Positions 38,775 to 48,803 of a DNA stretch of 64,000 bases are shown in pieces. The stretch is taken from assembly GCF_014192335.1 (NCBI RefSeq), contig NZ_JACHXU010000001.1, positions 600,802-664,801 on the forward strand, written 5' to 3'. How positions within the stretch are numbered: position 1 is the stretch's first letter; every line of letters begins with the position of its first letter. A program made the position numbers and the translations under genes. Source of the DNA: Aporhodopirellula rubra (GTDB taxonomy: Bacteria; Planctomycetota; Planctomycetia; Pirellulales; Pirellulaceae). The notes beneath the pieces were generated by a model that did no database searches, had not been told where the DNA came from, and saw only the letters and a list, made by a program, of their open reading frames with translations.

Positions 38775-40433
38775 TCATGGGTTCGTGAGGTCGATTACCC
38801 ACTTGCGAGTTTTGACGGCGGGGCGACCGTCTTCGGGAATGCCTCGGGCGATCTCTTTGCGAAGCATGTTTGAAAGTTTTTGGATCGTCGCCAACGTGTC
38901 GGCGTCGCGGGTCATCGAATCAGTTTGATCGCCGTCGAAGGCCAAGTTGTTTTTCTCGGTCGGGTCGGTCTGATGATTGTAGAGCTCGACGCCATTCTTG
39001 CCGTCGTCCCAAAGCGTCAGCCGATACTGAGGCGTGCGGATGGTGTAGCCGAAGAAACGCGACTTCTGTTTCGGCAATTTTCGGGTGACTTGGGAAATCG
39101 TGAATCCGCGTCCGGGTTCGTCGACGTCATCGATCATCGGTCGCAGTGATTGGCCCTGCAGATTGGCGGGCGGTTTGACATCGCACAGTTCGGCGAGGGT
39201 CGGGTACAAATCGATTAACCCCACGGGCGATGTTGCTGTCTCGCCACGGCTGGTTCCTTCGGGTGTTGCGATGATCAACGGCACGCGAGCGGACTCCTCG
39301 AACAAACTCATCTTTTGCCACAACCCTTTGGCGCCGAGGTGATACCCGTGGTCGCTGGTGAAGACGATCACTGTGTTGTCGGCGAGCCCGTGTTTTTCGA
39401 GGGAATCGAGCACTTTGCCGACCTGCGCGTCCATAAACGTGATGCTGGCGTAGTAGGCCTGAATGGCTTCCCGTCGGAGTTGGTCGGTTAACAGGTCGTG
39501 ATCAGCCTTATGGCTCAGCAGGCTCGCCGGAGGTAAGTCGACGCGATCTTCCTCGACGTCATCTACGATTGGCATGTTGTCGAGATCGTAGGATTCGAAA
39601 TACTTTTTCGGCGCCACGTACGGCGTGTGGGGACGATAAAAACCGACGGCGAGAAAGAACGGACGGTCCGCTCGCTTCGCACATCGTTCGAGTACCCAGT
39701 CGGCTTCCTCGGCCAACATCGCGTCGGTGTGCATTTCTTCGCTGCGAGGCGACGCATACCAGGACAACGTTCCGCCAAAACTGCCTTTCCTAAGTGAGAA
39801 GATCTCGGACTCTTCGAGTGATCGATCGCAACCCATCGGATTGATCTCCATCTCCCATGATGCCGGGTCGTCATGCCCGTTCGTTCCCACACTGCGTGGA
39901 ACGTTATAGTGATAGAGTTTGCCGATCCGCGCCGCAAAATAACCGTCGAGTCGAAACGCGTGAGGCAACGATTGGTGCTGCGGAATCGTTTCGCGAAAGA
40001 TCTGTGAGTTTGCCAAAATCCCGGTCGAGTCGGGGTAGAGACCGCATAACATCGAATTGCGTGAGGGGCCGCAGAGCGGGAATTGGCAGTACGCGTTTTC
40101 AAACCGCACGCCCCGCGCGGCGAGCCGATCCAGGTTCGGTGTTTGGACGTTTGGGTCTCCGTAGCAACCGATTCGGCAATTCAGGTCATCCGAAATCAGG
40201 AACAACACGTTCGGCCGATCGGCTGAGGTGGTCGTGGCGGAGGTTTCAGTCGTTACGGGGTCGGACGCGTTCGCCCCGACATGGCCGACCGCGGTCAACA
40301 ACGCGGCCAAGACGAGGATGAGGTTGCGATTTGTGGCTGCGGGAGGCTTCGTTGTTGTGGGAGATGTTGTTGTGGGAGATGTTGTTGTGGGAGATGAGGT
40401 CAGGTGGGACAACCGGCGGGAAAGCTGGGGCAT
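38775..40433 (-). CDS. secreted type I sulfatase, iduronate-2-sulfatase-like
   Basis: Hydrolyses sulfate esters, probably of marine polysaccharides, in the periplasm or outside. The 552 residues contain the maturation motif FPLCGPSRNSMLCG, in which the Cys of CxPSR becomes formylglycine; RPNVLFLISDDLNCRIGCYG, which provides the metal-binding Asp-Asp; and FTSDHGYHLGAKGLWQKMS, the second metal site. The order resembles iduronate-2-sulfatase. The N-terminus is unusual: about 35 residues with three SPTTT repeats precede the hydrophobic export segment (LILVLAALLTAVGHVGANA). An anaerobic or FGE-type maturase gene is not in the window. Confidence 0.93.
   Translation of the reverse strand: MPQLSRRLSHLTSSPTTTSPTTTSPTTTKPPAATNRNLILVLAALLTAVGHVGANASDPVTTETSATTTSADRPNVLFLISDDLNCRIGCYGDPNVQTPNLDRLAARGVRFENAYCQFPLCGPSRNSMLCGLYPDSTGILANSQIFRETIPQHQSLPHAFRLDGYFAARIGKLYHYNVPRSVGTNGHDDPASWEMEINPMGCDRSLEESEIFSLRKGSFGGTLSWYASPRSEEMHTDAMLAEEADWVLERCAKRADRPFFLAVGFYRPHTPYVAPKKYFESYDLDNMPIVDDVEEDRVDLPPASLLSHKADHDLLTDQLRREAIQAYYASITFMDAQVGKVLDSLEKHGLADNTVIVFTSDHGYHLGAKGLWQKMSLFEESARVPLIIATPEGTSRGETATSPVGLIDLYPTLAELCDVKPPANLQGQSLRPMIDDVDEPGRGFTISQVTRKLPKQKSRFFGYTIRTPQYRLTLWDDGKNGVELYNHQTDPTEKNNLAFDGDQTDSMTRDADTLATIQKLSNMLRKEIARGIPEDGRPAVKTRKWVIDLTNP
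40351..40395 (-). repeat. three perfect 15-bp repeats inside the sulfatase N-terminus
   Basis: The plus-strand unit GTTGTTGTGGGAGAT is repeated three times without mismatch and encodes Ser-Pro-Thr-Thr-Thr in frame on the minus strand. Being a multiple of three, copy-number change would lengthen or shorten the leader without a frameshift. Confidence 0.95.
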
Positions 40434-40556
40434 GGGTCGCTCGGAATCATCGTGGGGGATTTAGAAATTGCTATCCTGGTATCTTAGTGGCACGTTACGC
40501 GATCGTTTGGGGTGAACGTTTGCAGGCTTTCAATTTTCTCGACTATCATCGTGGGC

Positions 40557-43500
40557 ATGAACATCATCGATTTCTCGTGTCGGATTGAACGTGTCCGGCG
40601 AATCGTCGCCACGGGGGCCGCATTTCTGTTTGCGGCCGGAACCTTTGTGGTGTGCGACGGCGCCGATCAGGTGACCGCGAACACGCGTCCGCCCAGCGCT
40701 GTGGGCAACGAGGGCGTGGATCCGGATGCATCCGGGCCGCTCGGTGGACGGGATTTTTCACTTCGCCGTCGCTCGACGCTGGATCTTTGGCTCGACCGAG
40801 ATCGATATCGCGATGCGGTCTTGGCAGCCGCTCGCAGCGAGGAGTTGGAAACGGCCGAGCGGGCGCGATGGGTGTTGGGGCGATGGCAGCGTGGGATCTT
40901 AGCGGACACACCTCCGGATCTCGCCAAACAACTCGCGATTCTGCCGCCGGTCGAAGCGATCGAATTGTTGCTCGAGGAAAGCCATTTTACCGCGGCGACG
41001 ATCGCGATGCAGGAAGCAACCGGGACGTTGGAGTTTGAGTCCGTCGCTGCGCGTGTATCGATGACGCTCGACCAGCGGTTTCCGATCTACGCACGTGCTG
41101 CGGTCGTGACGGATCAAACCTCGCAATTACTCGCGTTCTTGGATGTTGCCTGCAGCACGAAAGAGATGGCAGTTTGTCGTCGTGATTGGGCGAAACTGTT
41201 CTCACACGATGACATCGATAACGATGGAGCGGAGGCGTCGAGCAATCCGAATCGGCGACGACTGCCCCCGGCAATGGAAGCATGGGATCCCGAACTGGTC
41301 GCTCAAACCGAATGCCTGCTGCATCTGCTCGATGGCGACATTGAGATAGCGATGGATGTCGCCAAGCGGGCCGATCGAGAACTTCAACAACGCGAAATGG
41401 CAGCGGGAAATCGCGGCGGCGATCCCGTCACGGGCTTGCTGTCGCGGAAACAGCAACCACTCGTTCGCGTCGTCCGCATGGTCACCTCGCGATGGAACGC
41501 CATCGCAGCGGCAGCCTCCTCATCGGCACGAGACTTTGAACGCGCCGCTGAACGGCTTAGCCCTGTCAAGGACGGCGGTAACCAAGGTGACAGCAATCAG
41601 AGTAAGGAGTCGAAACCTGACGGCGCGAAACGTGATGCCAGGCACCAATTGGCGAACATCGCTCAGATCACCCTCTACCGCGAGGAAGCCGTTCGGCACT
41701 GGTCCGACGCGTTAATTGCCGCAGATCGCTGCAATAACGACGAAATCCGCGCTGCCGCCGTCGAGGGTTTGATCACCAATGGCAGCGATGAATCGGTATC
41801 GATCGCAGCGGACGTGAAGGCCCTCCTTTGGCGAACGTTGTTGATCCACGGCGAAGTCGACGCGGCGCTCGATGTGGTCAGGGAGACCGATCCGTCCGGT
41901 GCGGCGGTGATCGCTGTCGATGGCTCGCGTGCGGCCGATGCCCTTTCGGGGCTCGGGTTTCCTGCCGATCAAATCGACACGCAACTGGAGTCGTGGATCG
42001 ACGCCGCCATCGAGGCTCAACGAGATCTCTATGACGCGGCAACCTCCGACGATCCCGCGAAACTCGCTGAGGCGGCCCGGGTCAGTGAAACCGGATTGGC
42101 GCCCGAGATCGAAACGATGTTCACGCTGATCCGATTGTTTGACGAGGTCAGCCGCGACGACGCGGCGTGGCGAATCGCCGACCGGTTGTCGCTCGAAGAT
42201 CTGCACGCCAAACGTGTCAACCGATCGAGCGAATACTTGGTACGTGACTACGTGTTGTTGGCCCTTTTGTGGACAACGCACTCGGACTGGATGATTGAAT
42301 TGGGGATGCGTGACTGGGAGATCGAGCCCTCCGTGGTGAGTCAAAGTCTGATCAGCCGGATCGCGGTCACCGATGAGTTTCAATTGCTCGCGATTCTTTC
42401 TCACTTTGTCGAATTGCAGAAACCGACGACGTCGGCGAAAGCGGCGTTTCGGATCGCGTGTGAGATCGCGCGGGCGGAGGAGCAGGACCGGCGACGTCAT
42501 GGTCAACGTGTCGCGGATTTGTCCCAGGCGTTGCGTGACGGTTCGCTGCGTCGAAAGGTCAGTCCAGATCCGGATCTCGAAGAGTTTTTTGAAGGCACGC
42601 CGCGCGTCTGGAGCGATTTGTTTCTCGCTCACGGCCGGCCTGATCTCGCCGAACCGTTCCTGGAACAGCAGGCTGCCACGGGGGATCTCGAGGCGACGTT
42701 CACGCTCGCGAAGGAATACCGACTCGGCGGGACGATCACAGCAGATTTCGACACCTTTGAGGAAGTCTGGGACGCGGTTGCCTCCGCCCACACGGACGGA
42801 AATCTCCGATTCCGTGACGATGTGATGACCGGCGTCAAAGCGGTCGGTGAACAGTTTCGGTTGGCACGCGATCGAGGCGATTCGAACACCGCCGACGCGA
42901 TTTTTAAACAAATCCGAGCAATGGCCTGCACGCCATCGACCGACATGCGGCAACAGATCGCCGACGTGTTGGCTGATTGTGGGCAATGGGAGATCGCCGA
43001 TTCGGTTTACCAGTCGTTATTGATGATGACCGCGATCACGTCCGACGAAACGCAATCTCTGATCGATATCGCTCGCAAATATCAACGCTTTGCGGTCAAA
43101 GCGACGGCGGCGGAGGTTTCGACGACCGAGTCCGCGATGCGGGCCAATCAGATTGAAAAACTCGCACCTGACGATCTCGATCTGCGTCGCCGTGCCGTGA
43201 CCTGGTTTGACACCGCGTTCGCGGGAACGCTCACGGGCGTCGAATTCCGGCCGCAGCTCTATCTCGTTTATCCGCGGCTAATCGCCCGCGAGCAACTCGA
43301 ACTGACCGTCATCGACATTGTTCAGACGGAGGACGAATCACTGGGGCAGCGTGCTCGCGGTTTGCTCGAACGGTTGCACCAACTCGATCGGATGGACATC
43401 ACGACCGCCGAGTCAATTCTGCCCAAAATGCAGCAAATCGGGATGAAGGAAGAGGTGAGAGCCTCCCTCCGCCGAATGTTGGACGTCGCGGACGAACACT

Positions 43501-43784
43501 TGAAGGCTTTCCCTGCCGACGCGGTCACCGCGAACAACATTGCTTGGGGAGCGGCGATGAATAACGTCGAATTGCCTCGAGCCCTCAATTTGGCTCGTCA
43601 CGCGGTCTTTTTCGAACCCGAAAGCGCGATTTACCGTGACACGCTCGCGGAAATCCTGGCACGCTCGGGTAACCCTGCCCAAGCCCTCATGATTGAGCGA
43701 GGATGCCTCATCGACGACCCGGGGCAATGGCACCTGCACGAGCAGATCGAACGTTTCGAGAAGAATTCCTCAAACCAGCGTTGA
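40557..43784 (+). CDS. large secreted protein with helical repeat region
   Basis: 1075 residues, unrecognised. It begins with an export signal (IVATGAAFLFAAGTFVVCDG). The rest is helical, Ala/Asp/Glu-rich and lacks long hydrophobic stretches. Segments such as SLIDIARKYQRFAVKATAAE and the C-terminal NNIAWGAAMNNVELPRALNL, then RDTLAEILARSGNPAQAL, read as TPR-type helix pairs. The final repeats are the clearest; the first two-thirds may be diverged Sel1 or HEAT-like solenoid. The frame is also open from a GTG at 40512, but ATG 40557 gives a better signal peptide. It is divergent from the sulfatase, with a 123-bp shared promoter region. A scaffold role is inference. Confidence 0.75.
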   Translation: MNIIDFSCRIERVRRIVATGAAFLFAAGTFVVCDGADQVTANTRPPSAVGNEGVDPDASGPLGGRDFSLRRRSTLDLWLDRDRYRDAVLAAARSEELETAERARWVLGRWQRGILADTPPDLAKQLAILPPVEAIELLLEESHFTAATIAMQEATGTLEFESVAARVSMTLDQRFPIYARAAVVTDQTSQLLAFLDVACSTKEMAVCRRDWAKLFSHDDIDNDGAEASSNPNRRRLPPAMEAWDPELVAQTECLLHLLDGDIEIAMDVAKRADRELQQREMAAGNRGGDPVTGLLSRKQQPLVRVVRMVTSRWNAIAAAASSSARDFERAAERLSPVKDGGNQGDSNQSKESKPDGAKRDARHQLANIAQITLYREEAVRHWSDALIAADRCNNDEIRAAAVEGLITNGSDESVSIAADVKALLWRTLLIHGEVDAALDVVRETDPSGAAVIAVDGSRAADALSGLGFPADQIDTQLESWIDAAIEAQRDLYDAATSDDPAKLAEAARVSETGLAPEIETMFTLIRLFDEVSRDDAAWRIADRLSLEDLHAKRVNRSSEYLVRDYVLLALLWTTHSDWMIELGMRDWEIEPSVVSQSLISRIAVTDEFQLLAILSHFVELQKPTTSAKAAFRIACEIARAEEQDRRRHGQRVADLSQALRDGSLRRKVSPDPDLEEFFEGTPRVWSDLFLAHGRPDLAEPFLEQQAATGDLEATFTLAKEYRLGGTITADFDTFEEVWDAVASAHTDGNLRFRDDVMTGVKAVGEQFRLARDRGDSNTADAIFKQIRAMACTPSTDMRQQIADVLADCGQWEIADSVYQSLLMMTAITSDETQSLIDIARKYQRFAVKATAAEVSTTESAMRANQIEKLAPDDLDLRRRAVTWFDTAFAGTLTGVEFRPQLYLVYPRLIAREQLELTVIDIVQTEDESLGQRARGLLERLHQLDRMDITTAESILPKMQQIGMKEEVRASLRRMLDVADEHLKAFPADAVTANNIAWGAAMNNVELPRALNLARHAVFFEPESAIYRDTLAEILARSGNPAQALMIERGCLIDDPGQWHLHEQIERFEKNSSNQR

Positions 43785-44092
43785 CAGCCGATTGCCGCAA
43801 TTGATACCCACCAACATGAGTAACCAAGACATAGGTTTTCGTTGTTGAGTCGTTGATTTGCGGGAATTGCTTCTCGATCAGCTCTGCTGACGGAAATATT
43901 TATCCTGTCGCGAAGATTACTGGGTCAATCGTCCCGGCAGTTCAGTTTCCCAACGAAATCCGCTGATGCATCGGGGTGTCGATTCGTCGACACCCCGATG
44001 CACCGATACAAAAATCTGCCGCTGCGACCGCCAATGCGACCGGCGGGACTTCCTTTTGACGTCCGATAGCGCGTGACGCTAATTTAGTTTTC
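43785..44092. other. 308-bp gap containing a long perfect hairpin
   Basis: No coding frame is supported. The only clear structure is the hairpin at 43967-44002, given separately; the promoter of the leucine-rich-repeat gene is probably nearby. Confidence 0.5.
43967..44002. other. perfect 16-bp hairpin with TTCG loop
   Basis: TGCATCGGGGTGTCGA and its exact reverse complement flank TTCG. There is no T-run on either side, so it is not a standard intrinsic terminator. It lies about 180 bp after the large secreted protein gene and 90 bp before the next gene, so it could stabilise an mRNA end, block transcription, or be a protein-binding palindrome. Confidence 0.9.
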
Positions 44093-45112
44093 ATGAACGC
44101 GCCCCCTGACGATGTCGAAGCAACGCCACCGGAGTCCGAAGAGGCACCCAAACCCGGACTCAAGGCACGCCTGCGTGAGCATACCAAGCCGCTGATTGGG
44201 ATGGCGATCTTCGGATCCATCGCCGTTTTGGCCGTAATCGTATGGTACGCGTGGCAGGCCGATGTCCCCGTCGCTGAGCAAACGGCACCGCTGGTCCAAA
44301 CGTCGGACAAGGAACAATTCACCGAGCAGGTGGATCTGGTGCTCAAGGGGAAAGCCACTCGGTTGTATTTTTCCGATCTCGTCATCACCGACGAACTGCT
44401 CGATGAGTTGCCGTTGGACACTCTTCTCCAAGAGTCCATCGATGCTGCCGAAGAAAATCGAAAAACTAGCGAAATTCTTGCCCAACAATCCGAACTGGAT
44501 GACGACGGCGAGTCCCGGTTCGAGACGGCGCGCCAAAAGGACACTTCAGCCGACGATCAGGTCCGGTCACGCGGCAATTCGGGCGATAAAGCACAGACCA
44601 AACCAACGTTTGCACGCCTCGATACCGTGCTGATTGACCAAGGCGTTGTCACGGACAAAGGGCTCGATGTGATCTCGCAATTGCCTGATCTGGAGCATTT
44701 GCGGCTGCGTCTTTCTCCGATCACCGACAACGGGATTGCCAGTCTCGCGGCCTGTAACAAGCTCTGGCTGCTTAATTTGCCCCATTGCCGAGTCTCCACC
44801 GAGGGAATACGGAAACTCAAAAAGTTGCCAAAGTTGAAACAACTGCGTCTTGGCTCGCCGAATTTGAGTAATGAATGCTGCCGAGCAATTGCCGAATTGA
44901 CGACACTCCGTGGATTGCATTTGATTGGGGTGCCGGTCACCGACGAAGGGCTGAAAGTGCTCACCACACTCCCGAGGTTGGAGTCGCTGTATCTCGACGA
45001 TCCTGCCATTACAGACATCGGATGGATGTGGTTGTTCCGCAATCACCCGCAACTGCATGTGCACGTGAATCAGAAACATCACGACCATGATCCGCACGCA
45101 CATGTGCACTAA
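44093..45112 (+). CDS. membrane-anchored leucine-rich-repeat protein with His-rich tail
   Basis: 339 residues. A charged N-terminus of about 35 residues precedes one membrane helix (LIGMAIFGSIAVLAVIVWYAW), so most of the protein is likely periplasmic. From about residue 185 the sequence has RNI-type leucine-rich repeats: DKGLDVISQLPDLEHLRL, DNGIASLAACNKLWLLNL, TEGIRKLKKLPKLKQLRL, then DEGLKVLTTLPRLESLYL and TDIGWMWLFRNHPQLHVHV. The last 15 residues are rich in His and Asp (NQKHHDHDPHAHVH), a probable metal-binding tail. Similar LRR proteins are frequent in planctomycetes; the ligand is unknown. A Cys-rich secreted protein gene follows. Confidence 0.8.
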   Translation: MNAPPDDVEATPPESEEAPKPGLKARLREHTKPLIGMAIFGSIAVLAVIVWYAWQADVPVAEQTAPLVQTSDKEQFTEQVDLVLKGKATRLYFSDLVITDELLDELPLDTLLQESIDAAEENRKTSEILAQQSELDDDGESRFETARQKDTSADDQVRSRGNSGDKAQTKPTFARLDTVLIDQGVVTDKGLDVISQLPDLEHLRLRLSPITDNGIASLAACNKLWLLNLPHCRVSTEGIRKLKKLPKLKQLRLGSPNLSNECCRAIAELTTLRGLHLIGVPVTDEGLKVLTTLPRLESLYLDDPAITDIGWMWLFRNHPQLHVHVNQKHHDHDPHAHVH

Positions 45113-45211
45113 CGCTCCTTAATGGACGAGTTAAGTTCTTACTGTGTTTGAACTTGAATGAACGTTCCGCTATTGGAGGGGTGATTTGCGAGGTGCGGGC
45201 ATTTTGCCTAG

Positions 45212-45239
45212 TTGACGCAGCGACTTCAGGCCGTAAACT
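45212..45239 (+). promoter_or_regulatory. sigma-70-like promoter of the Cys-Pro repeat gene
   Basis: TTGACG, a 16-bp spacer and TAAACT lie about 60-85 bp before the ATG of the Cys-rich protein. The match and spacing are reasonable, but planctomycete promoter consensus is poorly defined, so this remains tentative. Confidence 0.4.
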
Positions 45240-45297
45240 CTCCCCAAATTGCCTCGTCGTCCGACGAGAGATACACCCCCATTTGGAGAGAGTTAAA

Positions 45298-45711
45298 ATG
45301 ATTCGTACGATCTTGGCTGTTGCTTTGCTTGCTGTCGTCAGTTCCGTCGCCGCTCCTCAAGCCGAAGCTGGCTTGTTTGGCTGCTTCAAGAAGAAGGCTG
45401 ACTGCTGCGAGCCAGTTTGTTGCCCAGCACCAGTTTGCTGTCCAGAGCCAGCACCTGTCTGCTGCCCAGAGCCAGCTCCCGTTTGCTGCCCAGAGCCAGC
45501 ACCTGTCTGCTGCCCAGAACCAGCACCCGTTTGCTGCCCAGCTCCAGCACCTGTTTGCTGCCCAGAACCAGCTCCAGTTTGCTGCGATCCTTGTGATCCT
45601 TGCTGCGAACCACCACGCAAGGGCTTCTTCGCTCGTTTGCGTGAAAAGTGTGCCGCACGTCGTGCAGCTAAGTGCTGCGAGCCAGTTTGCTGTGATCCTT
45701 GCTGCTACTAA
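45298..45711 (+). CDS. small secreted cysteine-proline repeat protein
   Basis: 137 residues. The ATG follows a GGAGAG site and starts a clear signal peptide (MIRTILAVALLAVVSSVAAP, cleavage likely after QAEA); a longer frame upstream is non-coding leader. The mature protein has about 29 Cys in 113 residues by my count. The centre is six 8-residue units of Cys-Cys-Pro-Glu/Ala-Pro-Ala-Pro-Val, flanked by CCEPVCC and CDPCDPCC. A short basic segment (PRKGFFARLREKCAARRAAK) precedes a final CCEPVCCDPCCY. It could be a disulfide-linked wall or envelope component, or a metal binder; planctomycete cell walls are Cys-rich protein in some species, but that link is inference. It has its own terminator. 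Confidence 0.85.
   Translation: MIRTILAVALLAVVSSVAAPQAEAGLFGCFKKKADCCEPVCCPAPVCCPEPAPVCCPEPAPVCCPEPAPVCCPEPAPVCCPAPAPVCCPEPAPVCCDPCDPCCEPPRKGFFARLREKCAARRAAKCCEPVCCDPCCY
45436..45579 (+). repeat. six 24-bp coding repeats
   Basis: Six consecutive 24-bp units, each coding CCPEPAPV or CCPAPAPV, with only synonymous or single Glu/Ala differences. Near-identity at the DNA level points to recent expansion by slippage or unequal recombination. Confidence 0.95.
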
Positions 45712-45743
45712 GCCGCAACGACCCACACGCAGAGACGAACAGA

Positions 45744-45778
45744 GCGGGCGACACATCATTGATGTCGTCCGCTTTTTT
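45744..45778 (+). terminator. intrinsic terminator of the Cys-Pro repeat gene
   Basis: GCGGGCGACA pairs with TGTCGTCCGC (one G-U) around a small internal palindrome, followed by seven Ts, about 30 bp after the stop. Confidence 0.88.
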
Positions 45779-45935
45779 TATGCGCCGAGCCAGCCCGTGC
45801 CGGCGTCGATGACACGCCCGAGGGCCTGATCGCTCGCCGGGGATCGATCGTCAAGGCGTTGTCGTCGAGACGCATCGCGATTCTAATCCCGCACGATCGT
45901 TTCCCATTTCCTCGACACTGTCCTTTGAACCACCT

Positions 45936-48803
45936 ATGGTCCGCTACAACCCCAACGAGATCGAACCCCGCTGGCAATCCTATTGGGACGAACACAACAC
46001 ATTCGCGACGCCCGGTCCCGCAGACCTCGGCGGCGATGTGGCCAAACGATATGTGCTGGACATGTTTCCCTATCCGAGCGGCGACGGTTTGCACGTCGGG
46101 CACCCGGAAGGATATACGGCCACGGACATCGTTTCCCGGTTCGCCCGCGCTCGCGGCGAGCGAGTCTTGCACCCGATGGGATTTGACGCGTTCGGTTTGC
46201 CTGCGGAAGAGCACGCGATCCGGACCGGCGAACATCCCCGGGTTCAAACACAACGGAACATCGACAACTTCACTCGCCAACTGAAGATGCTCGGTTTCAG
46301 TTACGACTGGGACCGTGTCCTCGCGACCACCGACGAAAATTACTTTCGCTGGACGCAGTGGATCTTCTTGGTCTTGTACGACACCTGGTTCGATACCGAA
46401 ACACAGAAGGGACGCGCGATCGCCGAGTTGCCGATTCCGCCGGAGGTGTCCGCGGAGGGAGACCATGCCGTCGAACTGTATCGCGATTCTCGACGCTTGG
46501 CTTACCAAGACGACGCGTTAGTGAATTGGTGTGCGAACCTCGGCACGGTGCTCGCCAACGAAGAAGTCGTTGATGGTAAAAGCGAAGTCGGCGGTCACCC
46601 TGTCAAACGAATTCCGCTTCGGCAGTGGATGCTGCGAATCACCGATTACGCAGAACGGTTGATTGAAGGTCTCGATGAACTCGATTGGCCGGCCGGAATC
46701 AAGAAGCTGCAGTACGACTGGATCGGACGCAGCACCGGAGCGGAGGTCGATTTCTATCTGCAGTCGGGAGCCTCGTCGGGCGAGGATGCGACCGGTCCGT
46801 TTACCGCATGGAAGCGTGCTCGGGCAACCAGCGGTTTCTCCGGAGAATCGCAGGACGACAGTTTGCGTGTTTACACGACACGGCCGGACACCCTGTTCGG
46901 AGCGACCTACATGGTGGTCTCGCCCGAACACCCGTTGATCGACCGACTCGTAACTCCCGAGCAGAAGGCCGAAGTCGACACGTACTGCGAGAAGGCTTCA
47001 TTCAAGAGTGACCGTGAACGCACCGATGGTGATCGTGCGAAGACCGGTGTCTTCACGGGATCGTTTGCGATCAATCCCGCCGACGGACGTGCGATTCCGG
47101 TTTGGGTCGCTGACTACGTGCTCGCTGGCTACGGGACGGGTGCGATCATGGCGGTTCCTGCGCACGACGTTCGTGACTTTGAGTTCGCGGTCGCATTCGA
47201 TTTGCCCGTGATCCCAGTGGTGAACCCACCGGCCGACCATGAACAACGCGATGATATTCTCGCGGGGAAGGCCTGTTTTGCGGCCGAGGGCGAAGCGATT
47301 AACAGTGGTGAGTTCGACGGGAAAACGACCGCCGAAGTCAAATCCGCGTTGACGTCTCGATTGGCCGAAGAAGGTCTCGCCCGCGAAGCGGTCAACTTCA
47401 AACTGCGCGATTGGTTATTCAGTCGCCAACGATTCTGGGGTGAACCGTTTCCGATCCTTCACGAGATCGATGCCGACGGAAATCCGACCGGGATCAAACG
47501 CGGTGTGCCGGACGAGCAACTGCCCGTCACCCTGCCCGAGCTCGAAGATTTCAAACCGCACGGACGTCCGGAACCGCCGCTGGCGAAAGCGGACGATGAT
47601 TGGTTGATCGTTGAACTCGATGGCAAACGGTATCGCCGCGAGACCAACACGATGCCTCAATGGGCGGGATCGTGCTGGTACTACCTTCGATACATCGACC
47701 CCAAAAACACGCAGCAACTGATCGATCCAGAGCTCGAAAAAGCCTGGATGCCGGTCGACCTGTACGTCGGCGGTGCCGAGCACGCGGTGCTGCACCTGCT
47801 GTACTCGCGTTTCTGGCACAAGGTGCTCTACGACCGTGGCCACGTGTCGTGTCCCGAGCCGTTCCGAAAACTGGTTAACCAGGGCATGATCCTCGGCGAA
47901 GTCGAATTTACGGGCTATGTCGACGAAGCGGGCAAGCCGGTGTCGACCAAGAACGTTCGCCGTGATGCCGAAGGAAATCGTGTCACCAAAGACGGACGTG
48001 TGGTCGAAACGGTCAAGATCGCCGAAGAAGATGTTGAAAAGAAAGGCGAAGGGTTTGTTCTCAAATCCGATCCGTCGATCAAGATCGACAGCCGTGCATT
48101 CAAGATGAGCAAGACTCGCGGCAACGTGGTCAATCCCGATGGCGTCGTTCGCGACTATGGTGCCGACTCGTTGCGTTTGTATGAGATGTTCATGGGACCG
48201 CTTGAGGCGACGAAGCCGTGGGTGATGACGGGTGTCGGTGGCGTTCGCGGCTTCCTCGATCGCGTGTGGCGATTGATGGTCGACGAGAAAGCTGATGATT
48301 TACGACTGTCCGATGCGATCGTTGACGAGCCCTGCGACGAGGAACAACTCCGTGTGTTGCATCAAACCATTCGCAAGGTCACCGAAGACACCGAGGCGAT
48401 GAGTTTCAACACCGCGATTGCCAAGATGATGGAGTTTTCAAATCACTTCACGCGATGCGATAAGCGTCCCCGTGATGCGATGGAAACTTTCCTCGTCTTG
48501 CTGCACCCTTATGCTCCGCACATCGCTGAAGAATTGTGGCGTTTGCTCGGTCATCAGGAATCGATCTCGAAGCAAGCGTGGCCGCAATGGGATGAGGCAG
48601 CGTTGACGGAATCGAGTATCGAGATCCCGGTTCAGATCAATGGTAAATTGAAGGCGAAAATCAATGTTTCGCCGGACGCAACGAAAGACCAAATGATCGA
48701 AGCGGCAACGGGTGACGAGCAAGTTCAAAAAGCGATCGGTGACAAGCAAATCGTCAAACAGATTGCGGTCCCCGGACGGATGGTGAACTTGGTCGTGAAA
48801 TAG
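45936..48803 (+). CDS. leuS: leucine-tRNA ligase
   Basis: Class I synthetase charging tRNA-Leu with post-transfer editing. The 955 residues begin [20 protein letters not shown]. The HIGH motif is [16 protein letters not shown], the KMSKS motif is [15 protein letters not shown], and the editing domain has [16 protein letters not shown] and [19 protein letters not shown]. The leucine-specific [13 protein letters not shown] and [19 protein letters not shown] are present. It is longer than E. coli LeuS (860), with short insertions in the editing region and ahead of KMSKS ([17 protein letters not shown]). It stands alone between terminator-bounded genes. Confidence 0.98.
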   Translation: MVRYNPNEIEPRWQSYWDEHNTFATPGPADLGGDVAKRYVLDMFPYPSGDGLHVGHPEGYTATDIVSRFARARGERVLHPMGFDAFGLPAEEHAIRTGEHPRVQTQRNIDNFTRQLKMLGFSYDWDRVLATTDENYFRWTQWIFLVLYDTWFDTETQKGRAIAELPIPPEVSAEGDHAVELYRDSRRLAYQDDALVNWCANLGTVLANEEVVDGKSEVGGHPVKRIPLRQWMLRITDYAERLIEGLDELDWPAGIKKLQYDWIGRSTGAEVDFYLQSGASSGEDATGPFTAWKRARATSGFSGESQDDSLRVYTTRPDTLFGATYMVVSPEHPLIDRLVTPEQKAEVDTYCEKASFKSDRERTDGDRAKTGVFTGSFAINPADGRAIPVWVADYVLAGYGTGAIMAVPAHDVRDFEFAVAFDLPVIPVVNPPADHEQRDDILAGKACFAAEGEAINSGEFDGKTTAEVKSALTSRLAEEGLAREAVNFKLRDWLFSRQRFWGEPFPILHEIDADGNPTGIKRGVPDEQLPVTLPELEDFKPHGRPEPPLAKADDDWLIVELDGKRYRRETNTMPQWAGSCWYYLRYIDPKNTQQLIDPELEKAWMPVDLYVGGAEHAVLHLLYSRFWHKVLYDRGHVSCPEPFRKLVNQGMILGEVEFTGYVDEAGKPVSTKNVRRDAEGNRVTKDGRVVETVKIAEEDVEKKGEGFVLKSDPSIKIDSRAFKMSKTRGNVVNPDGVVRDYGADSLRLYEMFMGPLEATKPWVMTGVGGVRGFLDRVWRLMVDEKADDLRLSDAIVDEPCDEEQLRVLHQTIRKVTEDTEAMSFNTAIAKMMEFSNHFTRCDKRPRDAMETFLVLLHPYAPHIAEELWRLLGHQESISKQAWPQWDEAALTESSIEIPVQINGKLKAKINVSPDATKDQMIEAATGDEQVQKAIGDKQIVKQIAVPGRMVNLVVK

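Noticed and set aside
45436-45579. 24-bp repeats as a CRISPR-like array
   Set aside because: Units are contiguous without spacers and encode an in-frame Cys-Pro repeat after a signal peptide.
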